From: Spongiibacter marinus
GTDB lineage: Bacteria > Pseudomonadota > Gammaproteobacteria > Pseudomonadales > Spongiibacteraceae
Direction of reading: 5' to 3'
Assembly (NCBI RefSeq): GCF_016906995.1
Contig: NZ_JAFBBD010000007.1
Span: forward strand, 186,001-250,000
DNA: 64,000 nt
In this document: piece after piece, positions 1 through 8,320 of the stretch
How positions within the stretch are numbered: position 1 is the first letter of the stretch
Layout: every line of letters starts with the position of its first letter
Made by a program: the position numbers and the translations under genes
The notes under the pieces: generated by a model
Told to the model about the DNA's origin: nothing
What the model saw: the letters and a program-made list of their open reading frames with translations, nothing else
Databases searched by the model: none

Positions 1-333
1 CCGACGGCGGCAACGCGCATGACCGAAGACTTGCTGCCGAAAGAAGTACTGGATCTACTCACGCCGGAATCGGTAACGGCGGGTGCGCTGGTGCTGTGCC
101 ATGAATCTGCACCGAATCGCCATATTCTTTGCGCCGGCGCGGGTGGTTATGCGAGCTCGCGAATCTTTGAGACCGATGGCGTATTCTTGGGTGTTGAACA
201 ACAAACGCCTGAGGCGATCCTTGAAAACTGGGATGCCATTACCAGCGAAGCCGCGCAGCGGCCGCTAGAGGCGGGAAGTAAGCAGACTGAGAAATTCCTC
301 GCCAAAGCCATGGCGGCGATGTCGGCGGAATAA
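1..333 (+). CDS. Short-chain dehydrogenase/reductase, C-terminal part (gene runs off the left edge)
   Basis: The reading frame is open from base 1 and ends at a TAA at 331-333, so only about the last 110 residues are present. The segment begins PTAATRMTEDLLP and continues with a Leu/Cys-His-Glu stretch (LVLCHE) and a glycine-rich GAGGYASSR piece. This is the arrangement of the C-terminal tail of SDR proteins related to the dehydrogenase unit of peroxisomal multifunctional enzyme type 2 (3-hydroxyacyl-CoA dehydrogenase-like). The Rossmann glycine motif and catalytic Tyr-Lys lie outside the window. The substrate is unknown; a role in acyl-CoA metabolism is inference from the family. The next gene converges on it. 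Confidence 0.75.
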   Translation, partial: PTAATRMTEDLLPKEVLDLLTPESVTAGALVLCHESAPNRHILCAGAGGYASSRIFETDGVFLGVEQQTPEAILENWDAITSEAAQRPLEAGSKQTEKFLAKAMAAMSAE

Positions 334-384
334 CCGGTCCTGGCTTTGTGGCATAAGTCTCAGCGAGAGGGGCGGTGCGACACA

Positions 385-415
385 AACGGGCCGGCGGAGT
401 ATCCACCGGCCCGTT
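385..415. terminator. Hairpin between convergent genes
   Basis: A 10-bp perfect inverted repeat (AACGGGCCGG at 385-394, CCGGCCCGTT at 406-415) with an 11-nt loop lies between the ends of the SDR gene and the convergent BON gene. It has no T-run on either side, so it may be a bidirectional transcript-end stabiliser rather than a classical intrinsic terminator. Confidence 0.5.
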
Positions 416-440
416 GCTATAAGGGGTTTCGATGCCGGAC

Positions 441-1001
441 TTAGCTATTGGTCACGTCGAGCTTATCGTCCACTTCGGAAACGTGGTCGAAGCTCTTGGC
501 TATTTCAATGGCTAAGTCGTGTGCGGCCTCGTTTTTCACAGTGCCGCGCAGGGTCACTACACCGCGATGAGTGTCGACATTAATTTTGGTTGCCGCAATA
601 TCATCGTTGGCGGCAAACTTCATATTGATGGCCGCGGTGGTGCTCAAGTCATTCCACTTGCGGGCAAAGTCATTGCTGGTTTTCTCCAGCTTGCTGCGAT
701 AGCTCCCTTCAACATGTAAGTTGTTTTCAACCGATGTAACGCCGTCTACATTGCTCGCGAGCTGGCCGGCCAGGTCCTTTTCGATATCACTGCTCACAGT
801 GCCTTAGAGAGTAACCTTGCCCTGGTCTACATCCGTGTCGATATCAAAGTTATTGAGCTCGCCATTGAGCATAATTGCGGTTTCGACTTTCCCGTCGAGC
901 CAGGCATCTTTGGTTTTGCCTTGCCAGCTGTCAGCCAGTACGGGAGTGCTTGCCAAAGCGCCCAAGGTGAGGCTGGTGATTAGCGTCTTCTTGATAGTCA
1001 T
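441..1001 (-). pseudogene. Periplasmic BON-domain (OsmY-like) protein interrupted by an in-frame TAA
   Basis: The minus-strand frame from ATG 1001 encodes a signal peptide (MTIKKTLITSLTLGALASTPVLA cut region) and the start of a BON domain, and stops at a TAA at 806-804. The same frame resumes directly (G-T-V-S-S-D-I-E) and runs to 441, completing the first BON domain and adding a second one with the typical VDTHRGVVTLRGTV pattern. Without the TAA it would be about 186 residues, close to OsmY-type two-BON proteins, which are periplasmic stress proteins thought to bind membranes. A GGAGG lies 6 nt before ATG 1001. A GTG at 797 could restart translation, but the product would lack the signal peptide and half a domain. 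TAA is not a known recoding codon here, so a nonsense mutation or a sequence error is the simplest reading. Neighbours are two more small stress genes on the same strand. Confidence 0.8.
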
Positions 1002-1089
1002 AGTTGACCTCCATTTCGGTTCTAATCAAATACGATGCATGCATCGTCACTGGGTGCGAGTCAAGTGTAATGGACTCGGTTGTGCCGAT

Positions 1090-1290
1090 TTACGACACTT
1101 TTTTCTTTAATTCTTCAAATTGCTGTTTGGCTTCATCGCGGGCCAAACCGTAGCGTTCTTGCAACGCGCCGATAAGGCGTTCACTGCTGCCATCCACGCT
1201 CTCTAGTTCGTCGTCGCTTAATTCAGCCCACTTCTCTTTGATGCGACCTTTCAGTTGTTTCCATTTGCCTTCAGCGATATCTCGGTTCAT
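1090..1290 (-). CDS. CsbD-like small stress protein
   Basis: A 66-residue, highly charged helical protein starting MNRDIAEGKWKQLKG, the signature opening of the CsbD family (IxGxWKQLKGKVKExWG). Family members are abundant, general-stress-induced cytoplasmic proteins of unknown molecular function. AAGGAG lies about 6 nt upstream of the ATG at 1290. It sits between the DUF1328 gene and the broken BON gene, all on the minus strand with gaps of about 90 bp, and probably shares stress induction with them (inference). Confidence 0.88.
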   Translation of the reverse strand: MNRDIAEGKWKQLKGRIKEKWAELSDDELESVDGSSERLIGALQERYGLARDEAKQQFEELKKKVS

Positions 1291-1380
1291 AGCGTTCTCC
1301 TTATGTGGTCAAGGTGATGCAGTGAAGAGTTTTGGGCGAATTGCCCGGGGGATTTCTCCCGCTATGTAAGCGTCGCGGCG

Positions 1381-1557
1381 CTACATCTGGGGAGGTTTGC
1401 CGCGCAAGGCGCGTGCAAGAAGGGAGAGAAGCAATAATGCGATAAAGATAAAAAACAGAATTTTAGCGATTCCAGTCGCTGCACCCGCTACACCGCTAAA
1501 GCCCAAGGCGCCGGCGATCAGTGCGATAACGAGAAACATCAATGTCCAACCTAGCAT
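1381..1557 (-). CDS. DUF1328 small inner-membrane protein (YtjA-like)
   Basis: A 58-residue protein beginning [16 protein letters not shown], with two hydrophobic segments separated by a [14 protein letters not shown] turn and ending in a short basic tail ([10 protein letters not shown]). This is the full-length pattern of the DUF1328/YtjA family of two-helix membrane proteins. A GGAGG ribosome site lies 4 nt before the ATG at 1557. Function is unknown. The family is often found beside CsbD and BON genes in stress clusters, as here. Confidence 0.88.
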   Translation of the reverse strand: MLGWTLMFLVIALIAGALGFSGVAGAATGIAKILFFIFIALLLLSLLARALRGKPPQM

Positions 1558-1889
1558 ACTGCCTCCAAGTTGCTTCGTTATTGGATATGACAGCGCTAAG
1601 AAAAACAGTTCAATATTTTTTCTTGGTATGCCTTGTTGGGGCTGAGCTTGCCGATGAAAAACTGAAACAGTGGCTTTTTTTGCGATGTGAACATCGTTGT
1701 ATTAAGTGCGCGAGGACAGCCGCTATTCGCCGCCGCAGGCGCGCTATTTCGCGGCAGGGCATCGCTCTTCATTCCGCGTACATTTGCACCATTTGCAAGG
1801 CGTAAAAAAACCGCATGGCCCATGTATTGAGCAATGCGGTTTGGTGGTTTTACGACGCAGAGTTTACGTGCTGCGAATCGCTACCTATT
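1558..1889. other. Intergenic stretch without a convincing gene
   Basis: About 330 bp separate the DUF1328 gene from the end of the fatty acyl reductase gene. Several short open frames exist on both strands, but none has a plausible start site or recognisable protein pattern. The stretch presumably holds the promoter of the stress genes, and it holds the terminator of the reductase gene at 1804-1841. Confidence 0.6.
1804..1841 (-). terminator. Intrinsic terminator of the fatty acyl reductase gene
   Basis: Read on the minus strand, AACCGCAT (1841-1834) pairs with ATGCGGTT (1816-1809) and is followed by a run of T (complement of the A-run at 1804-1810). It lies about 50 bp past the stop codon of the reductase gene. 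Confidence 0.7.
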
Positions 1890-3878
1890 TTAGACGTGGA
1901 TACCTTTGAGTACCGCTGCCAAGGCGACCTGTTCTGACGAGGCTTCGGTTTTGCCTTCTTCCCCTTCGCCTTTTGCAGCGGCGGAGTCCGGGAAGGTGCG
2001 GAAGACGGTATTCATAATAATTTCCGTTGCCTTCGGCATCACCGCGTTGAGTACTTGCATGCTGATGCCCAAGCCGGTCGCTATGCGCTTAGGACGCTTC
2101 ACGATCGCTTCACAGATCATGTCCGCGGCTTCTTCTGGCGACAGTGTCGGCACAGCATTGTAGATCGAGGTGGGCCCGATCATTGGGGTGCGTACCAGCG
2201 GCATATTGATCGTAGTGAAGGCGATATTGCGGTCGGAGAATTCCGCCGCCGCGCTGCGAGACCATGCATCAAGGGCCGATTTTGACGCCGCATAGGCGGA
2301 GAAGCGGGGTGAGGTACCAACAATAACGGCAATCGACGAGATGTTAATCACATGCCCCGACTTGCGCTCTAGCATTGAAGGCGCGAGCCCCATCACCAGC
2401 CTAATCGCACCAAAATAGTTGAGCTGCATCGTGCGCTCAAAATCGTGGAAGCGATCAAAGGTCAGCTCGAGCGAGCGACGAATTGACCGGCCGGCATTGT
2501 TCACCAGCACATCAACATGGCCGTGGTTTTTCAGCAGCGTAGCGACCAGTTCATCGCAGGACTCAAGGTCAGAAACATCGCATGTGTAGGCGTAGCTGGT
2601 GCCACCAAGCTCTTCAATTTCCTGCTGGGTTTCCTTGAGTTTTTCAACCGTTCGGGCGACCAATACAACCTCTGCACCGGCTTCAGCCAGTTTGAGCGCG
2701 CTGGCTTTACCAATACCTGAGGATGCACCGGTAATCACGATGACCTTGCCCTCAACATTGCCGCGCAGGCTGCGGTCTTTAAATAGGTCAGGGTCGAGGT
2801 TACGCTCCCAGTAGTCCCAAATCTTGTAGGCGTAATCTTCCAGCGCGGGTAATTCTATGCCGCTGCCACGCAGTGCTTTGACCGTTTCACGGTTATCAAA
2901 GCGCGTTGGCATATTCATGAACTGCAAGCCGTCTTCAGGAATTTGATAGTCTGCCAGTATCGCGCTGGTGAGGCGCTTAACCGGCGGCATGTTTTTCACC
3001 AAACCGGTTATGGAAGAGGGGATAAAGGCGAACATCCGCGAGTCGATGCGCAGCGCCATTTTCGGTGCATGGGCAGCTTTCGAGAAGATGTTGAGCACTT
3101 CGCCCACTTTATGCGCGTCGGGGTTAACGAGGTGGAAGCAGCGTCCGTCGAGCTTGGGTTTGTGGGAAATATGGTCAATAGCATCGGCGACATAGTCCAC
3201 CGGCACGATGTTCATCTGGCCGCCCTCAATGCCAATAATCGGGCACCATTGGGGGACGCGATAACGCAGCTTCTGAATGAGTTTGAAGAAATAATAGGGG
3301 CCGTCGACCTTATCCATCTCGCCAGTCTTGGAGTCGCCCACAACCATTGCCGGGCGGTAGATGCGATAGGGGATTTTGCATTCCTTGCGTACTAAGCCTT
3401 CAGAGACATGCTTGGTGCGGAAGTAGGCATGCTTAAGGCCTTCAGCCTCTTCGAACATGTCTTCGCGAAACACGCCGCGATATAGTCCAGCAGCTGCAAT
3501 AGAGCTGGCGAGATGGAAGCAGCCGGCTTGCATTGCTTCTGCCGCGTCGATAGCGCTTTGGGTGCCTTGGATGTTAGTCACTTCCTGGCTTTCGGCATCG
3601 GCTTTTAAATCGTAGATGGCTGCCAGGTGGTAGAAGTGTTTGATTTCACCTTTTAGCTTGGCCATTTCTTTGGCACTGATGCCGAGTTTGTTTTTGGCGA
3701 GGTCGCCCCAAACCGGAACCAGACGATCTTTACTGAGGCCGGTTTTTTCCAGCAGGTCGAGATATTTTTGTTTAGAACTGCGGCGAACCAGAACATAAAT
3801 AGTGCCCTTTCTGCGCGCAAGGCGTTCGATAAGGAATCGACCGATAAAGCCGGTGCCGCCAGTAACGAAGTAACTCAT
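1890..3878 (-). CDS. Bifunctional fatty acyl-CoA/ACP reductase (fatty alcohol forming)
   Basis: The 662-residue protein has two Rossmann reductase units. The N-terminal unit (about 1-360) is an extended SDR with TGGTGFIG at 6-13 and a Y152-x3-K156 pair. The C-terminal unit (about 375-600) is a classical SDR with TGASSGIG at 383-390 and a YAASK active-site motif. Length, domain order and many stretches (GEMDKVDGPYYFF, WDYWERNLDPDLFKDR, VDVLVNNAGRSIRRSL) closely match the Marinobacter aquaeolei 661-residue reductase that converts fatty acyl-CoA/ACP to alcohol in two NADPH-dependent steps. A GGAGAGG site precedes the ATG. It lies downstream of, and on the same strand as, a wax ester synthase gene with a 118-bp gap, so its fatty alcohol probably feeds that enzyme. 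Probably cytoplasmic, peripheral to membranes. Confidence 0.9.
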   Translation of the reverse strand: MSYFVTGGTGFIGRFLIERLARRKGTIYVLVRRSSKQKYLDLLEKTGLSKDRLVPVWGDLAKNKLGISAKEMAKLKGEIKHFYHLAAIYDLKADAESQEVTNIQGTQSAIDAAEAMQAGCFHLASSIAAAGLYRGVFREDMFEEAEGLKHAYFRTKHVSEGLVRKECKIPYRIYRPAMVVGDSKTGEMDKVDGPYYFFKLIQKLRYRVPQWCPIIGIEGGQMNIVPVDYVADAIDHISHKPKLDGRCFHLVNPDAHKVGEVLNIFSKAAHAPKMALRIDSRMFAFIPSSITGLVKNMPPVKRLTSAILADYQIPEDGLQFMNMPTRFDNRETVKALRGSGIELPALEDYAYKIWDYWERNLDPDLFKDRSLRGNVEGKVIVITGASSGIGKASALKLAEAGAEVVLVARTVEKLKETQQEIEELGGTSYAYTCDVSDLESCDELVATLLKNHGHVDVLVNNAGRSIRRSLELTFDRFHDFERTMQLNYFGAIRLVMGLAPSMLERKSGHVINISSIAVIVGTSPRFSAYAASKSALDAWSRSAAAEFSDRNIAFTTINMPLVRTPMIGPTSIYNAVPTLSPEEAADMICEAIVKRPKRIATGLGISMQVLNAVMPKATEIIMNTVFRTFPDSAAAKGEGEEGKTEASSEQVALAAVLKGIHV

Positions 3879-3996
3879 AGTGCCTCTCCAGATGTTTTAA
3901 AAATTCTCCACAGCGTTGGGCCTTAAAACGGCCCGCCGCTGTTTTGCTTCCGTCAGTGAAAGCAGGGGGTTTTTCTGGTTGTTTTATTCGGCCGGT

Positions 3997-5415
3997 TTAG
4001 CCAGCCGCCTTGTTATTGTGTTCGAGTAACTGCGGTGATACTGCGTTTTCGAGATCTGCAAATGCCTCGTGTATATAGTCACTCAATACCTCGAGTTTGG
4101 GTAGGGCGGAGCTCGCTACCAAACCAAACTGCAAACGTCCATCATAACTATATAGTGTGATATTTAAGTGGCAACCCGGAGGCAGCGCACTGATTGGATA
4201 CATCTCCTCCAGCCGCGCACCCTTCAGGTAGAGGGGTTTCACTGGCCCGGGCACATTGGACACCAGGGTATTACCCAGTGGTGGCAGCTTATCGTCGATA
4301 CCTAGCAGTTCAACAAGCTGCGCCAAACTGCCTAGTAATACGGTGTAGGCCATTACCGACGCCGGGGGAACGCCGTCGACCTGATAGCGAACATTGCGCA
4401 GGGTAAAGCCAATTTCCCGCAAGCGCTCATAGGGGTCGGTGGTTTTGTTGGCCAGCTCAACCAATACAATGCCGATTTTATTACCCATGCTGTTATCGCC
4501 TTGGCGACGCAGATTTACCGGCATTTGAATGGTGATGGGTTCATCGATATCCGACTCGCAATCTTGCAGGTAGCGGTGCAAGGCGCCGTCGATACAGGTT
4601 AAGGCAATGTGGTTCAGGGTGGAGCGGGTCAGGCTGCGCAGGTGGTTCACGCGCTCCATGGGCACTGCTGCGGTAGCCACCTGGCGGCCGGGAACAACCT
4701 GACCATTAAGGGGGGTGTTGGGGTTGGCCTGGTAGGGCACTGCCACGGCATTTTTAGTCAGCTTCATGGCTTCCAGGGCGAGCTGGACGCTTAGCTTTGA
4801 CAGGCCCAGCGCGGAGCGCAGGTAGTCGGTTGAGCGGCCGCCCAGCTTGCTCAACACCTTCATGATCGACACGCTGTCGGCGGCATTCTCTAAGCGCTTC
4901 TCTGGGATTACCGACCACATCGGCGTGGCTTTGCGCGCGCGTGAAGATTGACTCAGGCTCTTTGCGAGAATGGATGACATGGTCACGCCGTCTGCATAGG
5001 CGTGGTGTAGTTTGGTGTAGATGGCAAAGCGTTTATCGTCGATCCCCTGGATAACATGGATCTCCCACATCGGTTGATCGCGTTCCATCTTCGGGCTGTG
5101 AAGTTCACCGACCAGCTCGTAGAGTGCGTCGCGAAAATCGTCGCCCTCAAGTTGGTGGTAAAAAATATGGTCGTCGATATTGAAGTCGGGAGCGTCCGCC
5201 CAACTGGGCGTAGCGAATCGGCTGAATTTGACGATCTGATTAAATGGAGGGCGAATGTCGGCATTGGTGCCAACGTATTCACGCACTGCGGTTTCCACGA
5301 AGTCCTTGCCTGCTTTCGCGGGCTTGCGGAACATCATCATGCCACCGACGTGTTTGGGGCTGGCTTCGGTTTCGGTTAAGAAGAAAGCCAAGTCCATTAG
5401 AGAGAGTTTTGCCAT
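3997..5415 (-). CDS. Wax ester synthase / diacylglycerol acyltransferase (WS/DGAT)
   Basis: A 472-residue WS/DGAT-family protein. The acyltransfer motif HHAYADG lies at 137-143 (HHxxxDG; the second His is the catalytic base in the family). The C-terminal half carries the family marker NVPGPVKPLY and the NITLYSYDGRLQFGL stretch. It would join fatty alcohol, or diacylglycerol, to acyl-CoA to give wax ester or triacylglycerol, stored as droplets forming at the inner membrane. The ATG at 5415 (MAKLSLMDLAFF) is preferred over an in-frame TTG three codons earlier, because the family starts this way. The fatty acyl reductase is next downstream on the same strand. Whether this protein prefers alcohols or diacylglycerol cannot be read from the sequence. 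Confidence 0.92.
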   Translation of the reverse strand: MAKLSLMDLAFFLTETEASPKHVGGMMMFRKPAKAGKDFVETAVREYVGTNADIRPPFNQIVKFSRFATPSWADAPDFNIDDHIFYHQLEGDDFRDALYELVGELHSPKMERDQPMWEIHVIQGIDDKRFAIYTKLHHAYADGVTMSSILAKSLSQSSRARKATPMWSVIPEKRLENAADSVSIMKVLSKLGGRSTDYLRSALGLSKLSVQLALEAMKLTKNAVAVPYQANPNTPLNGQVVPGRQVATAAVPMERVNHLRSLTRSTLNHIALTCIDGALHRYLQDCESDIDEPITIQMPVNLRRQGDNSMGNKIGIVLVELANKTTDPYERLREIGFTLRNVRYQVDGVPPASVMAYTVLLGSLAQLVELLGIDDKLPPLGNTLVSNVPGPVKPLYLKGARLEEMYPISALPPGCHLNITLYSYDGRLQFGLVASSALPKLEVLSDYIHEAFADLENAVSPQLLEHNNKAAG

Positions 5416-5674
5416 AGCCGCCAATACTTCCTATTGTTGTCGTAAAACATTTGTACAGGCGAGTTAATACAACTTTATTTAAATCGCTCTGGTGTGGGCT
5501 CTAAGATTGAATACCAAAATAGTCTATGCCCTAATGGGCGATCTCGCTATTGCCGTGACTGCTCGAACCTCGTAAAAAAGGGTCAATGCTTACGCCTTAC
5601 GCTAGCGCAGAATGTCGGCGCTGAACAGGGCGGCTAGTAGGATAATTATTCAATAATGGCCACAAAGACTATTT

Positions 5675-6514
5675 ATGACATCACTTAAAGCGTTGGCCAA
5701 GCGCTTCTTTGTACTTCCTTATATTCTGCTCTGTGGGGCTGCATCGCTGCACAGTGCGTGGCAGTTGAGCGGCGGTTTTAGTCTGTCGTGGTTTGGTGCT
5801 TGGTTGGCCGTCACCCCGGTTCCGTTGTTCGTGGCACTGTTATACAGCGTAGCCTTTGTTCATGTCGGGCGCTTTATTGTTATCCAGCTAATTGCCGCGT
5901 TGCTGGGGGCAATGTTGGTGGTGGTCGAGATGGATATCGTGCCGACTATCTACGGTTTAAGTTTGGGGCTTGGCGGCGTTTTCCTCTACGTTTTCTGGTA
6001 TTCCTATCTGGATCGGGATGACAATCCCGAGCTGATTGTCGGCCACACGCTACCCCATTTTGAGCTGCAAAATGAGCGCGGGGAGTGCGTCGGTTCTGAG
6101 CAGTTTCAAGGCAGGAAAACCGCCTTTTTATTTTTTCGGGGTAGTTGGTGTCCGCTGTGCCGGAGCCAATTACACGAGTTTATGGGCTATTGCCGCGAGT
6201 TCCTGGGGCACGGTATTCGCCTGGTATTGGTGAGCCCTCAAACCGTTGCGGAGAGTCGCAAACTGGCTGGCGACCTGCCTGATGGTGTCGAGGTGTATAG
6301 CGACCCCTCATTGAATGCGGCGAAGGCGCTGCATATTGTCCATGCGGCAGGCATGCCATTTGGCGTGCCCTTGGGTAGTCGCGATACGGTGCTGCCTACC
6401 CTGCTGGTGGTTGATGAAAGCGGTGTTATCCGCTACGCCGACCTGCCAGAGAATTTTCGTATCGGCCCGCAGCCAAAGCGTCTGCTGTCGGCCCTGGAGG
6501 AACATTGGTTGTGA
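5675..6514 (+). CDS. Membrane-anchored redoxin (AhpC/TSA-like) protein
   Basis: A 279-residue protein. The first 115 residues form about four hydrophobic segments, and the rest is a peroxiredoxin/thioredoxin-like fold. That part opens with GHTLPHFELQNERGE, has the active-site stretch FFRGSWCPLCRSQL (two Cys spaced CxxC) and a later cis-Pro-like region (PTLLVVDESGVIRYAD). It probably performs thiol-disulfide exchange or peroxide reduction on the side of the membrane where the soluble domain lies; topology is not certain. It overlaps the next gene by 4 bp, so the two are translationally coupled. It is divergent from the wax ester synthase across a 259-bp gap that should hold both promoters. Confidence 0.75.
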   Translation: MTSLKALAKRFFVLPYILLCGAASLHSAWQLSGGFSLSWFGAWLAVTPVPLFVALLYSVAFVHVGRFIVIQLIAALLGAMLVVVEMDIVPTIYGLSLGLGGVFLYVFWYSYLDRDDNPELIVGHTLPHFELQNERGECVGSEQFQGRKTAFLFFRGSWCPLCRSQLHEFMGYCREFLGHGIRLVLVSPQTVAESRKLAGDLPDGVEVYSDPSLNAAKALHIVHAAGMPFGVPLGSRDTVLPTLLVVDESGVIRYADLPENFRIGPQPKRLLSALEEHWL

Positions 6515-7188
6515 GCGACAAGGAAGCGATTCGTCTGGCGGCAACAGCGGTGGTGTTGCGGGACACACCCTCTGGTCTTGAAGTGTTATTGCTGCGGCGG
6601 CACGAGCAGTTAAAAGTGGGAGGCGGACACTGGGTGTTTCCCGGTGGCACCGTGGACCCTGATGATGTTGCCGACGCCCAGGGCGATCGCATGCAGGCAT
6701 TTCGCTTGGCAGCGGTAAGGGAAACCGAAGAAGAAGCGGCGATCAATCTGGCGCCGGAAGCACTGCAACATATCTCTTACTGGACAACGCCCGCACATAT
6801 GGGGCGGCGCTTCGAGACGGCGTTTTTCCTCGCTGACGGCCAGGGGATGGAGGTAGAAGTGGACGGCGAGGAAATGGATGCCCATCAGTGGGGCGCCGCG
6901 GAAGATTTTGTGCAGGCGCATTGCTCCGGTGAGTTGGCCCTGTTACCGCCGACTTTGGTGACCCTGTCGGAACTGTCACAGTGCTCAACCGTCGCGCAGG
7001 CAAAGGCGTTTTATGCCGCGCGTGAGGTTCCCGATATTCACCCCAAAGTGACCGACCATCAGGGCGTGGTATGCATGCTCTACGGCGGCGACGCGGGGTA
7101 TTGCCAGATGGACCCGGACGCGGCAGGTTCTCGCAACCGCTGCTATTTAGACAAAGGGGTTTGGCGCTACGAGTTTTTGGCTTCCTAG
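6511..7188 (+). CDS. Nudix hydrolase (NUDT7/NUDT19-like)
   Basis: The protein has 225 residues from GTG 6511. This start overlaps the previous stop (GTGA) and has GGAGG about 10 nt upstream; an earlier TTG at 6505 sits too close to that site. The Nudix region is seen as FPGGTVDPDD, then after a 17-residue spacer AAVRETEEEAAI, the RExxEE core that binds Mg2+ and hydrolyses a diphosphate bond. The spacer between the GG and the RExxEE core is longer than in the canonical 23-residue box, as in NUDT7/NUDT19-type CoA or acyl-CoA pyrophosphatases. A CoA-type substrate is therefore possible but unproven. Confidence 0.82.
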   Translation: MSDKEAIRLAATAVVLRDTPSGLEVLLLRRHEQLKVGGGHWVFPGGTVDPDDVADAQGDRMQAFRLAAVRETEEEAAINLAPEALQHISYWTTPAHMGRRFETAFFLADGQGMEVEVDGEEMDAHQWGAAEDFVQAHCSGELALLPPTLVTLSELSQCSTVAQAKAFYAAREVPDIHPKVTDHQGVVCMLYGGDAGYCQMDPDAAGSRNRCYLDKGVWRYEFLAS

Positions 7189-7303
7189 GCGAGCTGCACT
7201 GCACGACGCAAAAGAATTATTGCCATAGCGAGGGGTTTTGACGCAGCCGGTGTTTAATCAATAACGGCCGTTAAAACCCTTTTTCGTTTATGGAGTCACG
7301 ACA

Positions 7304-7729
7304 ATGAAAACGTCTAGCAAAATTTTGGCAGTATTGGCGATGGGTGCCGCAATGAGTGCTCAGGCAAAGCCGCCCGGCGGCTGCGAGCGCGGTGGAGAAG
7401 GCGGTCATAGCGTTGCTGATATGGTCGCAAAACGCAGTGCCCACTTTATGGCGATGGACCTGAACGGCAACGGCGAAGTTACCCGTGAAGAGATTGCAGA
7501 GTACCGCGCGAAAATGCGTGAGCAACGCACTGGGTCTCGGGCCGACCGCTTTGAACGGGCCGATACCGACAAAAACGGTAGCGTGTCTGCGGCCGAGGCG
7601 CGTGCAGCGGCTGAGGCCCAGTTAAGCAAGCTCGACAGTAATGGCGACGGCGAGCTGTCCCGCAAGGAAATGCGCAAAGGCTTTAAACACGGTAAACGCC
7701 AAGCCGGGCCCTGGGCAGACGATCAGTAA
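7304..7729 (+). CDS. Periplasmic EF-hand calcium-binding protein
   Basis: A 141-residue exported protein with a clear signal peptide (MKTSSKILAVLAMGAAMSAQA). Three EF-hand loops follow: DLNGNGEVTREE, DTDKNGSVSAAE and DSNGDGELSRKE, each with Asp/Asn at positions 1, 3 and 5 and an acidic residue at 12. It should bind Ca2+ in the periplasm as a buffer or sensor. GGAG lies upstream of the ATG. It is 54 bp upstream of an ECF sigma factor operon on the same strand, as in other EF-hand/ECF/anti-sigma sets, which suggests joint regulation (inference). Confidence 0.88.
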   Translation: MKTSSKILAVLAMGAAMSAQAKPPGGCERGGEGGHSVADMVAKRSAHFMAMDLNGNGEVTREEIAEYRAKMREQRTGSRADRFERADTDKNGSVSAAEARAAAEAQLSKLDSNGDGELSRKEMRKGFKHGKRQAGPWADDQ

Positions 7730-7783
7730 TTGAGAGGTGATACCGGCGGTGGTTGATTGGCAACCAAGGCATGGAAGGTGGTG

Positions 7784-8320
7784 ATGGTGTCTCGCGATGC
7801 CGCGCTGCTTGCGCGAACGGCCGAGGGTGACGCCCAGGCCTTTCAGCAGCTTGTCGACCGCCACAGCAGCGCGGTACTCAATGTGATCTATCGCATTGTG
7901 TTGTCGCGCGCAGATGCCGAAGACCTTTGCCAGGAGGTATTTGTGCGCCTGTGGAAGCAGGCGCCAAGCTGGCAGGATGAGGCAAAACTGAGCACCTGGT
8001 TGTACCGGGTAGCGAGTAACCTGGCGATTAACCATAGTCAGCGTGTGCAGCAGCGTTTTGTTGTGGACGGCGAGCTTGCCGAACAGCTGGCCGACGCGTC
8101 AACGCCGCTGAACGACGAGCCGGGCGATTTGCCGGCATTGGCGGCGGCCTTGTCAGCGTTGCCTGAAGAGCAACGAGCGGCCATTGCCTTTCGCTACTAT
8201 CGGGAAATGCCAGTGCGGGATATTGCCGACGTGCTCGGCAATAGTCCCAAAGCAGTGGAATCGTTACTGGGGCGTGCGCGAAAGCGACTGCGGCAACTTT
8301 TAGGAGAGAACAATGACTAG
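7784..8320 (+). CDS. ECF-family RNA polymerase sigma factor
   Basis: The protein is 178 residues long from ATG 7784, which is preceded by GGAAGG. Sigma region 2 is visible as DAEDLCQEVFVRLW and LSTWLYRVASNLAIN, and region 4 as LPEEQRAAIAFRYYREMPVRDIADVL-type helix-turn-helix ending in ARKRLR. It is the extracytoplasmic-function class with no region 1 or 3. It overlaps the next gene by 8 bp, which encodes a single-pass membrane protein placed like an anti-sigma factor. The third gene encodes a metal-sensor-like protein. The order resembles CnrH-type signalling systems, but the inducer cannot be read here. Confidence 0.9.
   Translation: MVSRDAALLARTAEGDAQAFQQLVDRHSSAVLNVIYRIVLSRADAEDLCQEVFVRLWKQAPSWQDEAKLSTWLYRVASNLAINHSQRVQQRFVVDGELAEQLADASTPLNDEPGDLPALAAALSALPEEQRAAIAFRYYREMPVRDIADVLGNSPKAVESLLGRARKRLRQLLGENND

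Noticed and set aside
804-806. TAA in the BON gene as a recoding signal
   Set aside because: Known stop recoding in bacteria uses TGA (selenocysteine) or TAG (pyrrolysine). TAA with a plain context is better read as nonsense or error.
1596-1823. 75-residue open frame on the minus strand between the stress genes and the reductase gene
   Set aside because: It has no ribosome site or family pattern, and its start lies within the terminator hairpin of the reductase gene.
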